This document shows, piece by piece, positions 1-5,333 of a DNA stretch of 5,333 bases. The DNA lies in contig CAZQJX010000150.1 of NCBI GenBank assembly GCA_964592965.1, positions 1 to 5,333 of the forward strand, written 5' to 3'. The notes beneath the pieces were generated by a model that ran no database searches, was not told the DNA's origin, and was given only the letters and a program-made list of their open reading frames with translations. The translations under genes were made by a program, and so were the position numbers. This DNA is from CAZKMM01 sp964592965. GTDB lineage: Bacteria; RBG-13-61-14; DRUE01. How positions within the stretch are numbered: position 1 is the stretch's first letter; every line of letters starts with the position of its first letter.

Positions 1-1
1 T

Positions 2-520
2 GATGTTGATGAAATAGCTGTTCAGGTAAGAAGAATAAAAACCGCTCTTAAGCTAGGCAGGAGAAAATCAGGCTCAAGCCCGATTATTGAATTGAGCATA
101 AATCCATTTATTCCAAAAGCACATACCGCGTTTCAGTGGTTAAAAATGGAAAAGGAAGAGGTACTGGAAAAAAAGCTAGCTCGGCTTCAAAGCCAACTGC
201 CCCGTCGGGAAGGATATGAGTTAAAGCCTCTTTCAATCCGCGAGGCGCTTGTTGAAGGGATAATTTCTCGGGGAGACAGAAGGCTAGGAAGGATTTTGGA
301 AAAGCTTGCTCAAAAGAAACTCACTATCCGACAGCTACTTCGTGATAAAGAACTGATTGAGCAATATCTTGGGGAAAAGAACAAAGAAGAGATTTTTGCT
401 TGGGATATAATTGACACAGGCATTAGAAAGGAGTATTTGTGGAATGAATATGAAAGAGCCTGGCTTGGAAAAACCACAAAACCCTGCGGGCAAGGCTGTC
501 AGCAGTGTGGGATATGCTAA
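2..520 (+). CDS. Radical SAM protein (B12-binding type), C-terminal part, 5' end outside window
   Basis: The reading frame is open from the first full codon at position 2 to TAA at 518-520, giving 172 residues with the N-terminus missing. A TTG at 92 could be read as a start, but the 30 codons before it continue the same protein, so I treat this as a truncated gene. The segment SINPFIPKAHTAFQW (about residues 32-46) matches the end of the radical SAM barrel in B12-binding radical SAM proteins, where NPFxPKPxTPFQW is typical. A helical region follows with the family-like pattern REALVEGIISRGDRR, then a WDxIDTGIxKEYLWxEYERA stretch. The last 11 residues carry four cysteines spaced C-x3-C-x2-C-x2-C, which is usual for this family's tail. 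The SAM-cluster CxxxCxxC and any cobalamin domain would lie upstream, so the reaction and substrate cannot be named. The end overlaps the TetR gene. Family call is fairly sure; function is unknown. Confidence 0.85.
   Translation, partial: DVDEIAVQVRRIKTALKLGRRKSGSSPIIELSINPFIPKAHTAFQWLKMEKEEVLEKKLARLQSQLPRREGYELKPLSIREALVEGIISRGDRRLGRILEKLAQKKLTIRQLLRDKELIEQYLGEKNKEEIFAWDIIDTGIRKEYLWNEYERAWLGKTTKPCGQGCQQCGIC
427..433 (+). promoter_or_regulatory. Candidate ribosome binding site for an upstream TetR start
   Basis: AAAGGAG lies inside the radical SAM coding region, 10 nt before ATG 444, which is in frame with the TetR protein. It is the best Shine-Dalgarno match near this junction and is the main argument for the longer 223-residue TetR form. 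It may be chance, because the bases also encode Lys-Glu in a conserved radical SAM segment (TGIRKEYLW). Confidence 0.3.
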
Positions 521-1115
521 AAAATTAAAAAAAGGAAAGCGTAAACAACAACTCCTAGAATGCGCACTTAAGCTTTTTGCTGAAAAAGGCTATCACGCTA
601 CCACTGTAGCAGATATTGTCAGAAAAGCTGGTGTTGCTCGGGGAACTTTTTATCTTTACTTTAAAGATAAACGAGACCTTTTTCAGGAGCTACTCAAAAG
701 CAATTTTGCTTACATATTTCGGGTTCTGCCTGATTTAGACTTAGCAAAGGAGATGAGCGAAGAAGAGCTTAAATCTGCTCTTCGCCTCTCTTTAGAAAAA
801 TTACTTTCCCACAAAAACTCTATTGATTTTATTACTATCTTGGTCGAAGAAGCGAGCGGAGTAGATAAAGCCTTTGCTGACCAAGTTGAACATTTTTACA
901 AAACAATGACCAATATTTTCTGCGGATATGTAGCTCGTGCACAGACGCTGGGAAAAGCAAAAAAGACCGACCCATATCTTATTGCCCGTTTTATTGTCGG
1001 TATATTAAAAGAAACCATCTATCAATGGGCAAAGGGCGAGATAAAAGATTTAGACGAGCTCGCCCGCACCCTCGTGGATTTTGTGATGTATGGAATTAGA
1101 GGAGATGAAAGTTAA
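507..1115 (+). CDS. TetR/AcrR-family transcriptional regulator
   Basis: This encodes a 202-residue DNA-binding repressor-type protein if it starts at GTG 507. Residues about 11-58 form the TetR N-terminal domain: the helix QQLLECALKLFAEKGYHATT, then the helix-turn-helix TVADIVRKAGVARGTFYLYF (about 33-52), then KDKRDLFQELL. The remaining ~140 residues are helical and diverge as ligand/dimerisation domains of this family do, so the inducer cannot be predicted. The start is uncertain. ATG 444 has a better Shine-Dalgarno (AAAGGAG, 427-433, 10 nt away) but gives 223 residues, overlaps the radical SAM gene by 77 bp and adds a tail unlike TetR N-termini. GTG 507 overlaps by 14 bp, has only a weak AAGG (492-495), and gives the usual family length. 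The overlap suggests co-transcription with the radical SAM gene. It converges on the carboxyltransferase gene; control of that gene is possible but unproven. Confidence 0.9.
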   Translation: MGYAKKLKKGKRKQQLLECALKLFAEKGYHATTVADIVRKAGVARGTFYLYFKDKRDLFQELLKSNFAYIFRVLPDLDLAKEMSEEELKSALRLSLEKLLSHKNSIDFITILVEEASGVDKAFADQVEHFYKTMTNIFCGYVARAQTLGKAKKTDPYLIARFIVGILKETIYQWAKGEIKDLDELARTLVDFVMYGIRGDES

Positions 1116-1178
1116 GTTAATTCCTTTTAATTTCTGTTTGCTTACAGCCCACCTTTTGCTCTTTTCTTCTAAAAACTC

Positions 1179-2726
1179 TTAAAGTGGTGGGTTGGGGTGT
1201 TTTTTGCGAGGGGTGCGGTCAATCTTTTCCAGTAAAAACTCCAAACCACGATAAAGTCTTGAGCGAACCAGCTCTGGGCTGAGCACTTCGTCAATGTATC
1301 CAAGTTCTGCAGGAAGATAGGGATTGGCAAATTTCTCCCGATACTCATCAATTAATTTTTGTCTTAATTTATCAGGCTCTTTTGTCTCTTTAATCTCTTT
1401 GCGATAAATAACGCTTATGGCAGATTCTGGTCCCATTACCGCAACCTCTGCGCTTGGCAGGGCAAAATTTAAATCTGCCCGAAGATGCTTTGAGCCCATC
1501 ACAATGTAAGCACCACCATAAGCCTTTCGCAGAATCAAGGTAATTTTGGGAACAGTTGCTTCTGCATAGGCAAAAATAAGCTTGGCACCGTGATGAATAA
1601 TCCCTTCCTGCTCCTCTGCACTTCCGGGCATAAAACCTGGAACATCTACCAAAGTGATTATGGGAATATTAAAGGCATCACAAAACCGAACAAATCGGGC
1701 AGACTTACGAGCAGAGCGAGAATCTATCACCCCAGCCTGCACCGCCGGCTGATTAGCAACCACCCCCACTACATATCCACCCAAGCGAGCAAAACCAATT
1801 ACCATATTGGGAGCAAAATCTGGCTTGAGCTCAAAAAAACTTTCTTGGTCAAAAATGACATTAATTACTTTTTTTATATCATAAGCTTTATTGGGGTCAG
1901 TTGGTATGATATCAAAAAGCTCTGGCGTTGCCCGCTCAGGTGCATCTCCACTATCCATAACTGGTGGCTCTTCTTGATTGTTTTGAGGAAGATAGGTAAG
2001 AAGCTGGCGAATAAGCTCCAAACAATGCCTGTCATCTTCAGCTACCAAATCACAAACTCCACTTATTTTAGAATGCACATCTGCTCCGCCCAGCTCTATA
2101 TGGCTTATCTCCTCACCTGTTGACCTTTTCACCACCTCGGGTCCGGTAATATACATATATGAGGTTGGCTTGACCATAAGGATAAAATCAGTCAGTCCCG
2201 GCGAATAAACCGCACCACCTGCACAAGGTCCCATAATGGCAGAGATTTGAGGAATAACCCCACTGGCAAGAGTATTGTGAAGAAAAATCTCGCCATAACC
2301 TGCCAAGCTGGCAACACCTTCTTGAATGCGTGCCCCACCAGAATCATTAAGAGCAATAAAGGGCGCACCAACTTTAAGAGCAAGGTCTAGGAGCTTACAA
2401 ATCTTTTTTGCCTGCGCATAAGAGAGGCTTCCTCCCAAGACTGTGAAATCTTGCGCATAAACAAAAACAGCTCGGGAATGAATTTTTCCCATTCCAGCTA
2501 CTGCTCCTTCACCTAAAAACTTTCTCCCCTCTCCTGCTCCACTGCCAGAGCCCGCAACTAAAAGGTCTAATTCCATAAAGCTATTTGGGTCAAGTAAAGC
2601 CTCAATCCGCTCGCGGGCAGTGAGCTTACCCCGCTCATGTTGTTTTTTTATCCGCTCCTCTCCACCTGCAAGTTTTGCCTCACGAATTCTTCGCTCCAGC
2701 TCCTCTCTCAACTTTTGCCAATCCAT
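1179..2726 (-). CDS. Acyl-CoA carboxylase / methylmalonyl-CoA decarboxylase carboxyltransferase subunit (PccB/MmdA family)
   Basis: This 515-residue protein is full length for the biotin-dependent carboxyltransferase family (crotonase fold, two homologous halves). It moves a carboxyl group between carboxybiotin and an acyl-CoA such as propionyl-/methylmalonyl-CoA. The N-half shows KLTARERIEALLDPNSF (34-50), GGARIQEG (130-137) and the oxyanion-hole segment GPCAGGAVYSPG (166-177). The C-half shows DVPGFMPG (361-368) and the second oxyanion segment KAYGGAYIVM (401-410). The end KKHPNPPL resembles the usual KKHGNIPL, so the C-terminus is intact. The substrate-specificity position (Asp422 in Streptomyces coelicolor PccB) is Ile408 here. 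That residue is found in AccB-type and also in MmdA-type members, so carboxylase versus decarboxylase cannot be settled. Trp of the usual AWP[ST]A is Leu423. No biotin carrier, biotin carboxylase or membrane subunit is in the window. ATG at 2726-2724 has only a purine-rich GAGAGAG 4 nt upstream and overlaps the preceding gene by 19 bp, suggesting translational coupling. Confidence 0.95.
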   Translation of the reverse strand: MDWQKLREELERRIREAKLAGGEERIKKQHERGKLTARERIEALLDPNSFMELDLLVAGSGSGAGEGRKFLGEGAVAGMGKIHSRAVFVYAQDFTVLGGSLSYAQAKKICKLLDLALKVGAPFIALNDSGGARIQEGVASLAGYGEIFLHNTLASGVIPQISAIMGPCAGGAVYSPGLTDFILMVKPTSYMYITGPEVVKRSTGEEISHIELGGADVHSKISGVCDLVAEDDRHCLELIRQLLTYLPQNNQEEPPVMDSGDAPERATPELFDIIPTDPNKAYDIKKVINVIFDQESFFELKPDFAPNMVIGFARLGGYVVGVVANQPAVQAGVIDSRSARKSARFVRFCDAFNIPIITLVDVPGFMPGSAEEQEGIIHHGAKLIFAYAEATVPKITLILRKAYGGAYIVMGSKHLRADLNFALPSAEVAVMGPESAISVIYRKEIKETKEPDKLRQKLIDEYREKFANPYLPAELGYIDEVLSPELVRSRLYRGLEFLLEKIDRTPRKKHPNPPL

Positions 2727-4219
2727 TTTTCTCTCTCGCTTTCTTTCAGCTTTTGAGCAATAAACTCCTTAAGCCTTTCTTGCACTTTTTTTTCATCTAG
2801 CGGATTGCCTTGAAGCTCTGCCCGCTGGTTAATCTGCCCGAGCGTGGTCTCAAGAAAAATCTTAAAAAACTTGCTCTCCATCTTAAAATGCTCAAGCTTA
2901 TCCTTCTGGTTGAGGTCTTTAATGGAAAGAGACTTTATCTTCTGAAAATATCTCCTGAACTCTACTAAATCACCATAACGGATAAGAGGAACTGTATTTG
3001 CCTCTAAGTATTCAATATAGGCTTTTTGTAAAAATAGATATTTCTTGAAAGTATCAACTGATGCTCCTTCTATGCTTGTTTCAGTAATCTCTTCAAACTT
3101 ATCCATTAAAGAATGAAAAACCGCAAGGTCTTCACGAAGCTTAATTGATTGCATCTTTTTAGAGATAAAATTAGGGAAAATCTCCTCACCCTGTATCTGG
3201 GGAAGAAGGGCTTGAATCATCTGAACAATGCTTTGCTCCAAAAAATTATTGAGAATACCTTTGCTGTTCTCCACTCCTGTTTTTATGCGGTCAATTTGAG
3301 TTTCTTTACTTATTCCTGCTAGCTCAGAATGATTGATTTTTTTAAGCTCCATTGTTAACTGAAAGCCAAGTGCATCAGCCAGTTCAGCAAATTCTCGTGC
3401 TATTTTTTCTCTGCTCTGCTCCATTCGCCTGCGAAATTCGTTTTCTAAATAATTAACTAAATGGCGTGCCTCTGAATTAATAAGGGCAAAAATAATCAAG
3501 CTGGATTTAAGCTGGTCAATATCATCTAGCTCAGGGTGAACAAATTCTAAATAATGGCGTAATCGGTAAAAAGCCAGAATAATTAAAGAAGCCATTTTTC
3601 TCAGCTCACCTTCCATAATTCCTTTTACTGCTTTTTTGACCACACGGTTGGCAACTTGGTCATATTCAGGTCGGAAGAAAATACCACGAATGGGATTAAA
3701 AAACTTGTTCTGGACAATAGAGCGGGTGGTGAGAGAACCGAGATGAAAAAACAGCGGATATCTTACCTCTTTTAATTTAACCAGCTCTCGGGCAAGATTT
3801 CTTAAGCTTAAAAAAGACGCATAAATGAGCATAAGGCTTTCTTCTGGAGTGCGCTGAATAAGGCTTTCTTCTACCACTCGGCTTCGGGCAAGGTCACCCA
3901 AAAGCTCGCTTTCAACATAATAGCGAAATTGATAATAACTTTTTTCATTAGCCTCTAAAAATCGCCTGCTTAACTCTATTACCCGAGAATATCCACTACC
4001 AGCAATTGCCAGCTCATCAACAAAATTAATCCTGATAGGATTTTCATCAGAATTAAGCGGTAAATTTGAAATATTAAAAAATCTATCCAGCCCTTTTAGC
4101 CAAACTTCAAGCTCAAAAAGCCTTTCCTCCTTTTTATCTAACTCAATCCTTTCCAGCCATTTAAGCCTTTGCTGATATATCTTTCGCTCGGGATGAAGTT
4201 CCTTAAAAAACGCTTCCAT
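2708..4219 (-). CDS. Hypothetical protein, 503 residues, helical, family not recognised
   Basis: I do not recognise this protein. It is almost certainly a real gene: a long frame on the coding strand of a tight gene group, 34 bp after the glycosyltransferase gene and overlapping the carboxyltransferase start by 19 bp. The sequence suggests a soluble, mainly alpha-helical protein rich in Glu, Lys, Arg, Leu and Ile. I see no signal peptide and no clear membrane span; the most hydrophobic stretches (about 207-220 and 239-248) are short and read as amphipathic or buried helices. There is no cysteine at all and only three Trp (21, 40, 499). Residues about 249-295 are charged and heptad-like and could form a coiled coil. 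No P-loop, metal-binding or catalytic motif stands out. ATG 4219 is preceded by an in-frame TAG and by no good Shine-Dalgarno, so translation may depend on the upstream gene. A structural or scaffold role is possible but is only a guess. Confidence 0.85.
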   Translation of the reverse strand: MEAFFKELHPERKIYQQRLKWLERIELDKKEERLFELEVWLKGLDRFFNISNLPLNSDENPIRINFVDELAIAGSGYSRVIELSRRFLEANEKSYYQFRYYVESELLGDLARSRVVEESLIQRTPEESLMLIYASFLSLRNLARELVKLKEVRYPLFFHLGSLTTRSIVQNKFFNPIRGIFFRPEYDQVANRVVKKAVKGIMEGELRKMASLIILAFYRLRHYLEFVHPELDDIDQLKSSLIIFALINSEARHLVNYLENEFRRRMEQSREKIAREFAELADALGFQLTMELKKINHSELAGISKETQIDRIKTGVENSKGILNNFLEQSIVQMIQALLPQIQGEEIFPNFISKKMQSIKLREDLAVFHSLMDKFEEITETSIEGASVDTFKKYLFLQKAYIEYLEANTVPLIRYGDLVEFRRYFQKIKSLSIKDLNQKDKLEHFKMESKFFKIFLETTLGQINQRAELQGNPLDEKKVQERLKEFIAQKLKESEREKWIGKS

Positions 4220-4253
4220 TTGTTTTCTATCTTAAGCTTTTTGAGCCCTAGAT

Positions 4254-5294
4254 TCAAGAAACCTTTCTGCTTAAAATCTCTTTAATGAATTTCTCCAGCT
4301 CCTGCCAAACCATATCTGGAGTGAGATTTTCTAAACAAGGATGGTCTGGTTTAGGGCATTGATGATAGGAACAAGGTCGGCAATCAACATCTAAAGCAAT
4401 GAATTTATGAATGGGGCTGGGCGGTGTCCATTGCTCTCCGCTCGGTCCTAAAATAGTAAAACTGGGAGTGCCCTGACTTACCGCTATGTGCTTTGGACCT
4501 GCATCTGCTCCTAAGAAAAGATTTGCCCGTGAAATAAGAGCACCAAGCTCAAATAAATTCACACTGGGAGCAAGCAGATGCTTTTTGCGGGCTTGGGATA
4601 GCACATCTTCTGCTCGCTTGCGATTTATATCAAGACAAGTAATCAGAACCTTTGCTTTAAAGCTCTCTGCTAAGCGGTCTGCTATTTCCATAAAATATTC
4701 CTCTCGCCATTGCCTTGCAGGTCTTTTATGAAAAAGGTCAAGCACCACCAAAAAATCCTGAGGCGTTATTCCCAGTTCTGTTAAAATTTCATCTGCCCGT
4801 TTCTGGGCATACTGGGGAAGATTGAAAATCAAGTGAAAATCCTCTTTTTTATAATCAATTCCTAAGGGCTTAAGCAGGCTTACTTTTTCTTGAGCAACAT
4901 AATTGCCCTCAGGAGCTACTCTAAGCTTGTAAAATCTGCTTCTTCGCTTGTTAGCATAAGAAAGAGTAACCAGGGCACCAGAAAAAATGCTGATAATAGT
5001 AGTGCGAGGATTAGCAAAATAGTCTATAACCAGCTGGGGAGAAAAATGTCTAATTTTTTTAATGGTTTTTATTGGCTCTGCCAGCTCCTTTTTTTTTCGC
5101 ACCAAAATTAAATCTAAATCTTGATTATAGCGAAGAAGAGGCTCAAAAGGTTCATCTACTAAAAAAGCGATTTTACTTCTGGGAAATCTTTTGCGAAGCG
5201 CCCGCACCGAAGGTGTTGTTAAAAGCACATCACCTAACTGCCTGAGCTGAATAACTAAAATCCTTTCTGGTTCAATCTCTGCTTTTTTTCTCAT
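4254..5294 (-). CDS. Glycosyltransferase family 9 (ADP-heptose:LPS heptosyltransferase-like)
   Basis: This 346-residue protein has the usual length and two-Rossmann-domain (GT-B) pattern of GT9 enzymes, which add heptose from ADP-heptose to the lipopolysaccharide inner core at the cytoplasmic face. The N-terminus reads RILVIQLRQLGDVLLTTPSV (11-30); Asp22 lines up with the catalytic Asp13 of E. coli WaaC. The C-terminal domain carries ADAGPKHIAVSQGTP (263-277) and ILGPSGEQW (281-289), the nucleotide-sugar-binding part, in place of the more common DSGPMHIAAALGTP. Near the end are four cysteines, C-x2-C-x4-C-x6-C (305, 308, 313, 320), followed by LTPDMVWQEL, a pattern common in GT9. Acceptor and exact sugar cannot be assigned. 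The start is ATG 5294-5292, with AAAGG only 2 nt upstream. The frame stays open to the window edge, but no ATG, GTG or TTG occurs there and 11 residues before the first strand is normal. It is the first complete gene of the minus-strand group. Confidence 0.92.
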   Translation of the reverse strand: MRKKAEIEPERILVIQLRQLGDVLLTTPSVRALRKRFPRSKIAFLVDEPFEPLLRYNQDLDLILVRKKKELAEPIKTIKKIRHFSPQLVIDYFANPRTTIISIFSGALVTLSYANKRRSRFYKLRVAPEGNYVAQEKVSLLKPLGIDYKKEDFHLIFNLPQYAQKRADEILTELGITPQDFLVVLDLFHKRPARQWREEYFMEIADRLAESFKAKVLITCLDINRKRAEDVLSQARKKHLLAPSVNLFELGALISRANLFLGADAGPKHIAVSQGTPSFTILGPSGEQWTPPSPIHKFIALDVDCRPCSYHQCPKPDHPCLENLTPDMVWQELEKFIKEILSRKVS

Positions 5295-5333
5295 TGCCTT
5301 TGATTTTAACGAGAAATAACTCGCCTTCCAAAC

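Noticed and set aside
92..520. A complete small gene starting at TTG 92.
   Set aside because: The frame is open to the window start and the upstream residues continue the radical SAM domain, so TTG 92 is an internal Leu codon.
1147..1191. Inverted repeat CCCACC (1148-1153) / GGTGGG (1186-1191) in the convergent junction, with a T-run at 1201-1206, as a terminator for the + strand genes.
   Set aside because: The stem is only 6 bp, the loop is 32 nt, and the T-run starts about 9 nt after the stem and inside the facing gene. No matching T-run follows on the minus strand. No better hairpin was found in 1116-1178.
1169..1351. 60-residue minus-strand frame at the 3' end of the carboxyltransferase gene, and a similar 63-residue frame at 2192-2383.
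   Set aside because: Both are other-frame readings of the conserved carboxyltransferase coding sequence, with no motif of their own.
1590..2123. 177-residue + strand open frame.
   Set aside because: It lies wholly antisense to the conserved carboxyltransferase, has no recognisable domain and an unnatural composition; it is a shadow frame.
4486..5111. Two short + strand open frames (81 and 73 residues) opposite the GT9 gene.
   Set aside because: They are antisense to conserved GT9 motifs and have no plausible ribosome site or domain.
5306..5333. Possible last codons of another minus-strand gene, ending in TAA at 5308-5306 (reading FGRRVISR then stop), 11 bp before the GT9 start.
   Set aside because: Only eight codons are visible, so coding status cannot be supported, though the spacing would fit a gene group that continues upstream.

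Overview
This window looks like chromosomal DNA from a diderm (Gram-negative-type) bacterium, probably an anaerobe from a poorly cultured lineage. The diderm inference rests on a heptosyltransferase-like glycosyltransferase (GT9). The anaerobe inference rests on the radical SAM protein and the carboxyltransferase of the propionyl-CoA carboxylase / methylmalonyl-CoA decarboxylase type. The DNA is moderately AT-rich, genes are tightly packed, and the proteins are rich in Glu, Lys and Arg. No marker allows a confident phylum call. I see no tRNA, rRNA, IS element, CRISPR array or long repeat.

Layout: two converging gene groups. On the + strand (1-1115) lie the C-terminal part of a radical SAM protein, cut by the window edge, and an overlapping TetR-family regulator. 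A 63-bp gap (1116-1178) with no convincing terminator separates them from a minus-strand group of three genes, read from 5294 down to 1179. These are a GT9 glycosyltransferase, an unrecognised 503-residue helical protein, and an acyl-CoA carboxylase/decarboxylase carboxyltransferase subunit. The gap between the first two is 34 bp; the last two overlap by 19 bp, so the three are probably one transcript with translational coupling at the last junction.

How they may work together: the carboxyltransferase would need a biotin carrier and either a biotin carboxylase or a membrane decarboxylase, and none is encoded here. The GT9 enzyme would act on lipopolysaccharide core. The unknown protein sits between an envelope enzyme and a metabolic one, and the sequence alone gives it no function. 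The TetR gene could regulate its own group or the facing carboxyltransferase, but no operator is visible.

Most of the window is ordinary. The points most worth a second look are the unrecognised cysteine-free protein coupled to the carboxyltransferase, unusual residues near the second active-site half of that carboxyltransferase, and the TetR start site buried in the Cys-rich tail codons of the radical SAM gene.
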